Positions 40,596 to 51,000 of a DNA stretch of 64,000 nucleotides are shown piece after piece. The translations under genes were made by a program, and so were the position numbers. Source of the stretch: Vampirovibrionales bacterium (GTDB lineage: Bacteria; Cyanobacteriota; Vampirovibrionia; Vampirovibrionales; Vampirovibrionaceae); contig JAJCZA010000007.1 in the NCBI GenBank assembly GCA_029262635.1, positions 1 to 64,000 on the forward strand, in the 5' to 3' direction. Numbering within the stretch: position 1 is the stretch's first letter; each line of letters begins with the position of its first letter. The notes under the pieces are model-generated. The model worked only from the letters and a program-made list of their open reading frames with translations. It was not told the DNA's origin and made no database searches.

Positions 40596-41168
40596 ATGAA
40601 GGATACGATAACCGTCGGCGTTCTCGATTTTGTGAAGCGCCAGACCAAAGACAGCCCTTATAATCATTTTGATGGTCGTTGGGAGGAGCTCACAGATATT
40701 GTGCTTGCCCAGTGGGTCCATCGACATGTTTCCCCTCATAATTCAGGCGTTGTTTTAGTGCCCATACCCCCTGAGCAAACCCTTCGGTTTTACACCAGTA
40801 TTATTCCCGTAACAAAAAATCTGCCCCTTAAGGCCCAATTTGAAGCCCGAACCGAAAAGGAAGCGCCTTTTATTCAGGTTACAACACCTTACGGAGAAAA
40901 AACGCCTGCTCGATATGCTGAAATTATCCTGTACAGCCATGAAACCCTGGCTCAAGACGGTGACGCGCCAGATCCTCAAGAGGCTGACTACTATATTGTA
41001 TCCATTAACGCCTACGCTCAGGAAACCCCCGAACCGATGCGGCCCATAACCATGGCCCGGAATTTTTTAAATCTAACCGGCGGGACCCAACCAGAAAAGC
41101 CCTACACAGCTGAAGAATTTGCCAAGGCGATTATTTTCTGGAGCCAGCACGTCCGTCTTGATCCATAA
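40596..41168 (+). CDS. DUF3228-like protein
   Basis: DFVKRQTKDSPYNHFDGRWEELTDIVLAQWVHRHV...GVVLVPIPPE resembles DUF3228 (from memory, unverified). Confidence 0.5.
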   Translation: MKDTITVGVLDFVKRQTKDSPYNHFDGRWEELTDIVLAQWVHRHVSPHNSGVVLVPIPPEQTLRFYTSIIPVTKNLPLKAQFEARTEKEAPFIQVTTPYGEKTPARYAEIILYSHETLAQDGDAPDPQEADYYIVSINAYAQETPEPMRPITMARNFLNLTGGTQPEKPYTAEEFAKAIIFWSQHVRLDP

Positions 41169-41319
41169 CGCTCCTATCAATAGCCTACATCAACCGCTCT
41201 AATTCTAATCAAAATCCGGCTCGACTCCAGGTAAAAGCTGTCATAATAAGAGGAATCCAATTTTTCTAAAGAGTGACTCCCGGTTCTGCGGGATCCCCCG
41301 AATTAAACGCAGGTAAGCG

Positions 41320-43083
41320 ATGAATCAAAAACAAGCCCCCTCTTCCTCGGTTCGTATGGCCCTATTCTCTGTTAGCGGCCTGCTCAAGCAGTATTTAAAA
41401 TCCACGGACCTAGTCTTCCAGCTTCTATTGACCTCACTAATTATTCAGGTTTTCTCCCTCGGCTTCCCTATTTTTTACCTGATTATTTTTGATCGGGTGT
41501 TTGGTCGGCAAAATCTGGCCACCCTTGATGTCATGGGAATCGGACTCATGATGGTACTGGCTTTTGATCTGATAATTAAACTACTCCGTTCACCCATGCT
41601 GGATAGCTTGTTTAAAAAAATAGATCAGCTCACCGTTCAACAATTTCTTCAATGGGTCTCAAATCAGCCTCTTCGTCAACTTAACCCGGCCAATAACCGG
41701 CTTTTCTCCGAACAGTTTAGCCGACTGATGGATGTCAATCGGATTATCGGCACCCTGTTTTTTGTGTCCTCTCTGGATGCCGCTTTTTCTCTGCTGGTCG
41801 TTGCCATTCTCTTGTTAATGGACATTCAGCTTGCGGTTATAGCGCTGGCACCACTAATTCCCATGGCAATTATCCTGTTTGGAGCAACCCCCCGGATTAA
41901 ACAGCGCCACCTAAATTTTGAAAAAGAAAAGCGTCAGTCAGCGGTTAAACTACTGGAAAGCTTGGATAATGCGGAGATGGTTAAAACCCTGAATGTCTCT
42001 TCTCCACTCAACCAAAAGATTACGATGGCGTTTAACGAGGCGTTGGATCAGAGTTTTGGTGCCCGGTTTGATAAAATCAACATTCGAAATATCCAACAGA
42101 CTCTCATGCTGTGTGGCAACATGGCCTTACTCTATGTGGGTGCCCTCAAGGTCCTCTCCGGCGATATTACCTTCGGGGTGTATTTGGCCATTAGCATGTT
42201 GGCCCGCCATGTGCTGGGTGTTATTAACAAACTGTTTGAATCCTTTCTCGAATACCAGCAGATCCTCCCTATTCTCGAACAAATTCAGGCTCATTCACCC
42301 GTCATTTCAAAGGGCCAAAAGGGAATCATACTCGACAGCGTGAAAGGTGATATTCAGCTGGTCAATGTACATTTTCAATACAGCCAAACGCTTCCTAAAG
42401 TATTAAAAGGCGTGAACCTAACCATTCAACCGGGTGAAAAGATCGTCATTACCGGAAAAAGTGGGGCCGGAAAAACCACCTTGCTCCGACTCCTTCAAAA
42501 GCTCTACGACCCAACCGATGGACATATTTTACTGGATGGTTACAATCTGGCAGAATGTGATGCCGGAGTTTTAAGCGATCACATCGGGCTCGTTCTCCAA
42601 CGTCCCTTTTTGTTTTCGGGCACGATTCGAGATAACATCGCCCTTGGGAAAACGGATACGCCTCTAAAAGAGATTTCCGATGCCGCCAGCCTGGCTCAGA
42701 TGGATGACTTTTTGCTTCAAACGCCCGAAGGGTTTGACACGCACATTATGGCACAAGGCGCGAACCTTTCATCAGGACAAGCCGCTCGTATTGCTCTGGC
42801 CCGTGCTTTTTTACGCAACCCGTCGGTACTCATGCTAGATGAAATCACCGCCCATTTAGAGCCTGCCATGCAATCGGCATTGTTTAATCGAATCGGTGCC
42901 AAATACCGGGACAAAACCTGTCTTTTCGTCTCCGACTTTGTTCCTCTCCACCAGATGGCGGACAAGATCGTGGTTCTCAACGAAGGCAAAATTGCCGAAA
43001 TGGGTAAATTCGAGGATCTGATTCAGGCCAAAGGCTATTATTATTATCTGTATAAGCCAGAATCTGCGGTTTTATCGCCCTAA
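41320..43083 (+). CDS. Type I secretion system permease/ATPase (no C39 domain seen)
   Basis: TM domain plus NBD: TGKSGAGKTTLLRLL, LSSGQAARIALARAFLRNPSVLMLDEITAHLE. Confidence 0.93.
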   Translation: MNQKQAPSSSVRMALFSVSGLLKQYLKSTDLVFQLLLTSLIIQVFSLGFPIFYLIIFDRVFGRQNLATLDVMGIGLMMVLAFDLIIKLLRSPMLDSLFKKIDQLTVQQFLQWVSNQPLRQLNPANNRLFSEQFSRLMDVNRIIGTLFFVSSLDAAFSLLVVAILLLMDIQLAVIALAPLIPMAIILFGATPRIKQRHLNFEKEKRQSAVKLLESLDNAEMVKTLNVSSPLNQKITMAFNEALDQSFGARFDKINIRNIQQTLMLCGNMALLYVGALKVLSGDITFGVYLAISMLARHVLGVINKLFESFLEYQQILPILEQIQAHSPVISKGQKGIILDSVKGDIQLVNVHFQYSQTLPKVLKGVNLTIQPGEKIVITGKSGAGKTTLLRLLQKLYDPTDGHILLDGYNLAECDAGVLSDHIGLVLQRPFLFSGTIRDNIALGKTDTPLKEISDAASLAQMDDFLLQTPEGFDTHIMAQGANLSSGQAARIALARAFLRNPSVLMLDEITAHLEPAMQSALFNRIGAKYRDKTCLFVSDFVPLHQMADKIVVLNEGKIAEMGKFEDLIQAKGYYYYLYKPESAVLSP

Positions 43084-43100
43084 GAAAAGGAAGGTTTGAA

Positions 43101-44348
43101 TTGAGTCGACAGTCCATATTATTTTTTGGGGTTGTCGCTGTTGGGTGTCTTTGTCTATCAGCTTGGCTGATCTTGGGAGAGATCGAGGAATCCGTCAGCG
43201 GATTCGGCGAAATGGTCCCTCAGGGAAAAATCCGTGTTCTCCGGGCGCCACTCGGCGGTAAGGTTTCTCTGCTTACCGTCAGAGAGAACGATACGGTCCA
43301 CAAAGGTCAAGTTCTTGCGGAACTCGACCCGGAACCTAACGCCATTGAAAAAAGCCGCTATGAAAAACAGATGACCTTATTGCAGGAAGAAATTAGTGCC
43401 CTCAAAAACGGGGGAACCACCTCATCCAATTCCCTGGCCAACCAGTGGATGCAAGCGGCTCGTGGTGCTTATCAGTCCAAAAGATTATCCGCCACAATGC
43501 AAATTGAAAAGGCCCAGCACGATTATCAACAATCTATAGAACGGCTAGACAATATTGAGACACTGCTCCAGCAAAACGAAGCCGTGTTAAACAAATACCA
43601 TATGCTTTTTCAGGAAGGCGGTCTTTCTGAGCTGGAGGTCATGGATTTTGAGCAACGGGTCATTAGTCAGCGAGGTGAGCGAGCCGCTCTGCTTGAAGAA
43701 GTGGAAGTTAAGCAGGCCACACTAAACCAGAGCAAACAATACATCAAAGAAGTGGACGCTGAATTTCAGGGAACCCTACTTAACCGGATTGTTGAACTAC
43801 AAAAAAATCAGGTCGAATTTCAGCACAACGCTGCCCAGACCCAATTAACCAGTAAACGGCAGCAAATCGTTTCACCTATTAATGGTGTTGTCCATCAGCA
43901 AGCTCTCCGGGGGCTTGGCGATGTGGTTCAGACGGGTGAAAACCTTCTCTCTATTGTCCCGCTGAATCAAGACCAGGGAGATCCCAGCAATCCAGCTCTG
44001 GTTGCCGAAGTCAAGGTCAGTAATATGGATCTGTCTTATATTCATCCCGATCAGCGAGCTACGCTTCGGCTGGAGGCTCTGCCCATGGAAAAATTCGGAA
44101 AAATATCAGGCACGGTCATTGGCATTTCTCCTGCCGCGGTTAAAGACGACCGGGGAGCCTCCTACTTCATGGTCAAAATCCGTCCCGACAAAATCGCTTT
44201 TCAACACGCCGGACGAACCCACCACCTAACCGCAGGCATGACCGTTTCCAGCGATATTATTACGCGCAAACGGACTCTGGCCAGTTTTCTGTTAGAACCA
44301 CTTCAATTCAAAATCGACCGTGCCCTGCGAGACCCTTCTACCCGATAA
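43101..44348 (+). CDS. HlyD-family type I secretion membrane fusion protein (TTG start)
   Basis: Single N-terminal TM, VHKGQVLAELDPEPNAIEKSRYEKQ, long coiled coil, IVSPINGVVHQQALRGLGDVVQTGENLLSIVPL. Confidence 0.93.
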   Translation: MSRQSILFFGVVAVGCLCLSAWLILGEIEESVSGFGEMVPQGKIRVLRAPLGGKVSLLTVRENDTVHKGQVLAELDPEPNAIEKSRYEKQMTLLQEEISALKNGGTTSSNSLANQWMQAARGAYQSKRLSATMQIEKAQHDYQQSIERLDNIETLLQQNEAVLNKYHMLFQEGGLSELEVMDFEQRVISQRGERAALLEEVEVKQATLNQSKQYIKEVDAEFQGTLLNRIVELQKNQVEFQHNAAQTQLTSKRQQIVSPINGVVHQQALRGLGDVVQTGENLLSIVPLNQDQGDPSNPALVAEVKVSNMDLSYIHPDQRATLRLEALPMEKFGKISGTVIGISPAAVKDDRGASYFMVKIRPDKIAFQHAGRTHHLTAGMTVSSDIITRKRTLASFLLEPLQFKIDRALRDPSTR

Positions 44349-44447
44349 TATCAGTGCCTTTGACCAATCGGGTTCTTTCAGCCATCTGGAGGAATCCAGA
44401 CAAGCGTTATTCGCCTATTCTGATAAAAGGAGAAGGGGTTTTACACC

Positions 44448-46103
44448 ATGGCGAGGAAACAACCGGCTTACAAATCCATCGAACCGTCCCTATGGCATCG
44501 CCATGGGATTGTTTGCATGGTGTTAGGCGGACTTTTGATACTGACCCTTGCCCTATCACAAGCCGCTCTGGCTCAATCAAAGCCTCAATCACCCCCCAAC
44601 ATCCAACGAGCCAACCTGAAAAACCAATCCCGAAACCTGAACCATTTTATCCCCATCATGTTTTTGCCCGGCGGTGTTAAAAGCTCTAATTTTCTTGTGG
44701 ATATTGAAAACTTGCTCTATACCATTGAAAACCAGAACCTCGACATCGCCATTAGCGAAAGCCGAATAAAGGATGCCAAAGGCAATATGATTCGTTCAAT
44801 TGCTCCCTTTATGCCTTCGATTGTGGGCGAATACTCCTACGAAAACTACGATGGCGGGCAGGTCTTTGTTGATGAGCGCCCGGTTCTGGTAAAACGAACC
44901 ACCCACTTACCCAAGGCTTCGTTGAGTTATGACATCCCGCTAGGGGGCCGCCCAATTTTTCAACTGAAGGCCAGCCGGAGTGAATTTCATCGCGCTCAAT
45001 TGCGCCGGGACCGGATTTATCAATCTTCGCTTTTTGAAGGACTGAAAGCCTATTTTAACTTGCTCCACAATTACTCAAAACTAACCGTCACCGAGCAATC
45101 GCTGGAAGAGGCCCGCATGGATCGGGCATTAACTCAGCGAAAGTTTGAGTTGGGTTTTGTCAAAAAGCTGGATGTTATGGAACGGCAAGGCATTGAGGCC
45201 GACAAAAAAAGTCAGGTTTTGGAAAGCAAAAATCAGGTGAATCTATCCAAACTCAAAATAGCGACCCTCCTCAACGTGCCTCTGACATGGGAGATTCAAT
45301 TAAAGCAGAAAACCATTCAACCTTTTTCTCTTCTGAAGAAGAACACCACGCTGGAAGGTTATCTTCAAACCGCACATACTCAACGACCGGATATTCAGGA
45401 AATGGATCGAGAAATTAAAGAAGCCAAACTGGCCTATAAAATGATCCGATCCGATATTCTCCCCTCTCTAAACTTGAGTTCTTACATTGGCGGGGTCGGC
45501 TCGGTTCCCGGTAATTTGAATCAAATTAAGCAATACGGCGGAAAAATGTTCGTCAACGTTTTTAAAAACATGGGTGTGGAAACCTGGGGCAACCTGAAAA
45601 GCGCCAAAGCCAAGATTCAAGAAGCCATTCTCATCAAACAACGAAAACTCAATGATATCTACCAGACCATCTCGGAAGATTATTACAACACCCAAATGTA
45701 TCAAGAACAAATGAAGGTCATGACCCAGAAAAGAGGCGCCACCCAGGAAGCCTATCGCATTGCCCACCTGCGCAAACAGGCTGGCATGGGCACAACACTG
45801 GAAATGACCCAACTGGAAACCGCCATGATTCAGGCAAAAATGGATTACTCATCATCCGTACTCAATTACAATATTTCTCAAAGCAAGCTCCTGTATGAAA
45901 CGGGGCAACTAACAACGGACACCATTTTAGAGCGACTCAACACAACTACGGGCAGTCGCCTGCCCCAACAACAAAAGGCTGAAAGCCAGAAGCAAGTTGC
46001 TGCTGTGACGATTTCAACTCAGGAATCCGAAGAAGTGAACAAAGAAAAAAGCACCCAGATATACCGGGCGCTTCAAATCGAGTCGCTAGAAATAAGCGAA
46101 TAA
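44448..46103 (+). CDS. TolC-family outer membrane efflux protein
   Basis: Two related halves with EARMDRALTQRKFELGFVKKLDVMERQGIEA and RGATQEAYRIAHLRKQAGMGTTLEMTQLETAMIQAKMDY. Confidence 0.9.
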   Translation: MARKQPAYKSIEPSLWHRHGIVCMVLGGLLILTLALSQAALAQSKPQSPPNIQRANLKNQSRNLNHFIPIMFLPGGVKSSNFLVDIENLLYTIENQNLDIAISESRIKDAKGNMIRSIAPFMPSIVGEYSYENYDGGQVFVDERPVLVKRTTHLPKASLSYDIPLGGRPIFQLKASRSEFHRAQLRRDRIYQSSLFEGLKAYFNLLHNYSKLTVTEQSLEEARMDRALTQRKFELGFVKKLDVMERQGIEADKKSQVLESKNQVNLSKLKIATLLNVPLTWEIQLKQKTIQPFSLLKKNTTLEGYLQTAHTQRPDIQEMDREIKEAKLAYKMIRSDILPSLNLSSYIGGVGSVPGNLNQIKQYGGKMFVNVFKNMGVETWGNLKSAKAKIQEAILIKQRKLNDIYQTISEDYYNTQMYQEQMKVMTQKRGATQEAYRIAHLRKQAGMGTTLEMTQLETAMIQAKMDYSSSVLNYNISQSKLLYETGQLTTDTILERLNTTTGSRLPQQQKAESQKQVAAVTISTQESEEVNKEKSTQIYRALQIESLEISE

Positions 46104-46117
46104 GTTAATTTTAATCT

Positions 46118-47899
46118 CTATTTTCTGGCGGTGCTGAGTTTCTGATCCTCATCCATTACATAGTCAATCAGCGTTCGTTCACCATGAGCTGTTGCGTTGC
46201 CGTTCTTATCGTCCATAACGCCAGCCATATCCAGATGAAGGTAATCACCTAGGAACGGATCGCGATCCATGTCATGGAGTGAGGCATTAAGAAAGGCACC
46301 GGCCCCTTGTGAACCTCGAATACCTCTGGTGCTTCCAATATTTGAAATCTCCGCGTAATCAATCCCTTTGGTTTGGATCGAGTCAAAATCTTCGGCCTCA
46401 ATAGGCAGACTCTCAAACGGCTCGTCCCACTGTTTGGCCAGCTTTTGAATTTGAGCCTGAAGCGCCACACTTCCCGGTTTCGAGGCATCCGCTAATGCCA
46501 GAACATTAGGGCCTACGGCCGCACGAGCCGCACCGGTTAATGTGGCGATTGAAATAATTTTTTGAGGAATCTCTTTTCCCTGCGCATTATCCCGCAAATC
46601 CCATTTAGCCAGTTTTAAGGCTTCGGCCAACGCCAGCCGCCCTTCTGCATCCGGGTGATCCATTTTCACCACCGGCAGGCCGTCCGATTGCAATACGGCA
46701 TCCGGCACATAGGATTGCTCATCCATGGCATTAAACGCCGCCGGAACATAAGCCGTCACCCGAACATTGGCCGGCTTTAGCTTGGCAATGGCTTCAATAG
46801 CCGCCAACACATAAGCGCCGCCACTCATGTCCTTGCTCATGTTGTTCATATGATCTTGCTTGCTAATGACCCCGCCGGTATCGTACATAATCCCTTTACC
46901 CACTAAGGCAATCTCTTCCTGAATATTATCCAGATTCTCAGGCTCATAAACTACTTTAATCATCTTGGGCGGATCCACACCTTCGGCACCGCGACCCACC
47001 GCCCAGAGCAAAGGAGCGTTGCTTTTAACCCAATGGTGATCTTGTACGGTGGTTCGCAGGTTTTTATATTTTCCGTCCAGCGCCTTCGCATCTTCGGCAA
47101 TTCGGGCAACCTTCATGCCTCTGTCCTCATTCGGTATAATGTGGTCATAAGGAATATTGGCCCGATCTTTGGCTTCGGAAACGGCGGTGGTGATGGCCAG
47201 CGCTTTATTTAACATCGTTTGCCATTTCGGCATGGGGTTTTGCCCCGTATAAACCGAAACCGTTTTAAGCGCAGGGAGTTTTTTTATTTTAGAGTCCAAC
47301 GCAATGGGTGTCCGATACGTGGCCTGTTTTGCACCGGAAACAATCGCCTCTAGCGCGGCTTCTTTTTTCAGGGCCGAGGTTGCTGGCGGTAAGAAGACAG
47401 CTACATCGTCCATGTTTTGACGCGGCTTTCCTCTTAAATACGTTTCGATGATGGTTTTGAACTTCTGAGGGGTGGTTTTGGCCCGCTCGCCCAGTCCAAT
47501 CCACGTGAGTACCTGATTCTTGGGCTTGGATCTATACGTCAACTGTTCCCCAGCTTTCCCCGTAAATCCGCTTTCCTTAACCATCGCCTGAATCGTCTCT
47601 ATAGCAATTTCACTTAACTGCATGTTTTTAGGTACAACAAATTTGCCCCTGGTTTGATAAACCGGCACAATGACGACGTCATTGCTCCAAACCGCTGAAC
47701 CAATCGTCCCATACTGTTCGTTAAACTCAATATCCGCCGTTTTACCAAATTTCACCGAATCCACAGGTGTGGACGGCATATCCATTTTTGTACCCAACAG
47801 TTTTTGAGGTAACGCCATTTCTCCAAGCTTTGGAGACGTGGAAGACAAAGAAGAAAACGTTGTATGCATCATATTGAATAACTCCTTAACAAATACCAA
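46118..47899 (-). CDS. M17 family leucyl aminopeptidase-like peptidase with N-terminal extension
   Basis: LVGKGIMYDTGGVISK...MSKDMSGGAYVLAAIEAIAK...DHPDAEGRLALAEALKLA. Confidence 0.9.
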   Translation of the reverse strand: MVFVKELFNMMHTTFSSLSSTSPKLGEMALPQKLLGTKMDMPSTPVDSVKFGKTADIEFNEQYGTIGSAVWSNDVVIVPVYQTRGKFVVPKNMQLSEIAIETIQAMVKESGFTGKAGEQLTYRSKPKNQVLTWIGLGERAKTTPQKFKTIIETYLRGKPRQNMDDVAVFLPPATSALKKEAALEAIVSGAKQATYRTPIALDSKIKKLPALKTVSVYTGQNPMPKWQTMLNKALAITTAVSEAKDRANIPYDHIIPNEDRGMKVARIAEDAKALDGKYKNLRTTVQDHHWVKSNAPLLWAVGRGAEGVDPPKMIKVVYEPENLDNIQEEIALVGKGIMYDTGGVISKQDHMNNMSKDMSGGAYVLAAIEAIAKLKPANVRVTAYVPAAFNAMDEQSYVPDAVLQSDGLPVVKMDHPDAEGRLALAEALKLAKWDLRDNAQGKEIPQKIISIATLTGAARAAVGPNVLALADASKPGSVALQAQIQKLAKQWDEPFESLPIEAEDFDSIQTKGIDYAEISNIGSTRGIRGSQGAGAFLNASLHDMDRDPFLGDYLHLDMAGVMDDKNGNATAHGERTLIDYVMDEDQKLSTARK

Positions 47900-48002
47900 C
47901 CCATTCGAAAACGTTTTTGCCCCTAGAAATGCTCATGGCTAATATACAGAGGCCTCAGCATACTACAACAATAAGAACAGACATGCAAACCTGAAAAAAC
48001 AA

Positions 48003-51000
48003 TCAGGCAATCAGGCCCTGAACATCCGTAAAGCCCGCGGTCTGATCCGAAAACGTAATGCTCTCAAGGAGCCCAACTCCCGCCCCACTTAAATCATCAC
48101 TAATGGCCGTGTTATCAAAATAGTCATTAATAGTAATGCTGTCCCCACCTGAAAAACTCATGAGCAGTTGATCAACAAAGGAGTCCGCACCCGAATCCAC
48201 GGCTGTCCACGACACGATATCCGCCAAATTGTACTGGGTCAGATTTAAAATATCGTTGCCATTGCTATCAAAAATAACATCATCACCAAAGCCAGCAAGG
48301 AAACCCAAATAGGTGTCACTACTGACCCCACCATCCAGCGTGTCGTTCCCCGTGCCGCCAATAAGTTGATCGTTGCCTACACCCCCTTGCAGGATGTCAT
48401 CCCCATCCGAACCATTTAGGGTATCATTCCCATCAGCTCCGATCAGGGTGTTATTGCCCGTACTACCCGTCATTGTGTTGTTCAACGCATTGCCGGTTCC
48501 GTTAATATCACCGGAAACCAAGATCATGTGTTCCAAATTATCGCCCAAGGTGTAATCGATCAGGGTGCGGACCATATCCGACCCTTCGCCAGCGTTCTCC
48601 TGAATCGTATCCAGCGCACCTCGAATCACATAAGTATCGTTGCCAGTACCACCAATCAAGGTATTAATCCCGGCAGTTCCATCCAGCAAATCATTACCCG
48701 CAAGCCCTGTCAGTGTGTTATGGCCTAAATTTCCAATGACGGAATTATTCAACGCATTCCCGGTGCCATCAATCGACGAATTGAACCAAAGCTGTAGGTT
48801 CTCGATGTTGTCTCCCAAGGTATGCGTGACCGAACTTCGTACGGTATCGTTGCCTTCTCCGGCGTTTTCAATCGCCGTATCCGTCGCGGTCCAAAGGAAC
48901 ATAATGTCATCACCCTGTCCGCCATAGAGCGTATCCGTTCCCTGAACGCCAATTAAAAAGTCGTTGCCCGCGCCACCATTCATGGTGTTATTACCGGCAT
49001 TCCCCTGCATATAATTATCAAGCGCATTACCCGTCCCAGAAATATTTCCGGTTCCGAGAAGGAAGTAGCGTTCAAAGTTTTCGGGCAGCACATAGCCATC
49101 CACCAGCGACTGCAATTCATCGGCTGTCCCTTCGCCCGCTAGCTCGATAGCCACATCGTCCAAGCTATCCACAATAATTCGGTCGTTGCCGGTCCCACCG
49201 TACAGGGTATCGGTCCCACCGCCACCGTTCAGTAAATCATCGCCGCCGGCGCCGTTTAGTGTGTTATTACCCGAATTACCCGCCATATAGTTAATGCCAT
49301 CATTCCCGGTGCCGTTAATATCTCCGGTGCCAGCAAGTTGAAGCCGTTCAATATTAGCTGAAAGCGTATAATCACTGGCGACCGAAAAAACTTTATCATC
49401 ACCACCGGGTGCTCCCGCCTGCTCAATAATGACATCGGTTGAAACATCCACAACATAGGTATCGTGATCATTTCCGCCGATCAGCGTATCACTGCCAGTT
49501 CCACCGTAGAGATAGTCGTTGGCGGCACCGCCTGTCAAAGTGTTGTTGCCAGAGTTCCCAATTAAAAAGTTCGCGCCACCGTTCCCCGTACCGTCTAGAT
49601 CAGCACTTCCCTGAAGCTCCAAACGATCCATGCCGTTGCCCAGGGTAAAATCAATAAACGAGCGCACGGTGTCCAGCCCTTCACCGCCATTTTCAACCAC
49701 CGAATCGCCAATGTTATCGACAATAAAAATATCATCGCCTAAACCACCCTTTAAAACATCTGCGCCGGTTCCGCCGTTAAGAATGTCGTTGCCGTTGCCC
49801 CCTTCTAAGGTATCATCACCGCCCGCACCCGAAATAATGTCGTTGCCATCCAGTCCCAAAATCAGGTTGGCATTATCATTGGCCACAATCGTATCACCCC
49901 CGGAACTACCCGTAATATTGTCACCGCCGGCAATTAACTGCAATAATTCCACATTGGCACTGAGAACATAATTGGAGAGGGTTGAATAAATAATATCGTA
50001 GCCTTCGTTGGCGTATTCAATCACCACATCGGACAAACTGTCCACAAAGAAAATATCATCGCCTTGCCCACCATACATCGTATCCACGCCCAGCCGGCCA
50101 TCCAGTATATCGTTTCCCCGGCCACCATACAAAATATTACTGGCGTTATTGCCTGAAATCGTGTCGTTGCCATCTCCCCCGATGGCGTGTTCAATGGTCG
50201 TTCCCGCCGTGGTCGTTACCGTGGCTCCATCAATCGTGCTTTGAGCGCCGGGCAAGAGATCAATCACACTGTTACTAGTGACCATCGACGCATTATAGGT
50301 TTCTGGCAAGAAACCCTGCCCATCCGGTCGGTTAATGGTCGTATTACGACTACCCGCATAATCGCTGTATTCATCGCTAAAATAATAAGTATACGGTGTC
50401 GCCGAAGAGTCACTATCATCCCCATAACCTGTCATTGACCAGCTATTCAAAACACCGTTCACACCTGAGACTTGGTCCTGAATCGTTAGTGTCCAGGTTC
50501 CATCTAACTCTTCCCCCCAGAACTGGGTACTGGAAAGTGTCCAGCTTGTGTCATAAGTCGTGTTGACAGCGCCAAATTCGTTAGAAGCCGGGGGACGGTT
50601 GAGCAGAACACTATTGGTCCCGTCAGGCGAGGTCAACGTAATAACTAAATCCTGCTGACGAGTGTGATTCAGATTCAAACTGATTTCGATATGATCAATC
50701 GATAACGAACTATTCACAAACTGAACCGTTGTGACCGAATCACCACCCGTATTCGAAACCGTCTCAGATAGCGCACCACTTGACGACGTAGACGATTGTT
50801 CATTAGGCGAAGTGCCTGTAATCGAATTAACAATATCCCAAGTCTCCGCCAAGCGGACCGCATTACGCGCATCGGCCAAACCAAAGCCAAACCCATAATT
50901 GGTATGCAGCCCGCCCATATTCCAATTACCGGCCCCGTTTACTTGCCAATTGGCATCACCGGAATCTGTCATGGTTGCGGAATAGACCAAAATTTCCTGA

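Noticed and set aside
48003-50200. Dense repetitive DNA considered as a possible CRISPR or satellite array
   Set aside because: Explained by in-frame RTX glycine/aspartate repeats of the secreted protease; no uniform repeat-spacer pattern.
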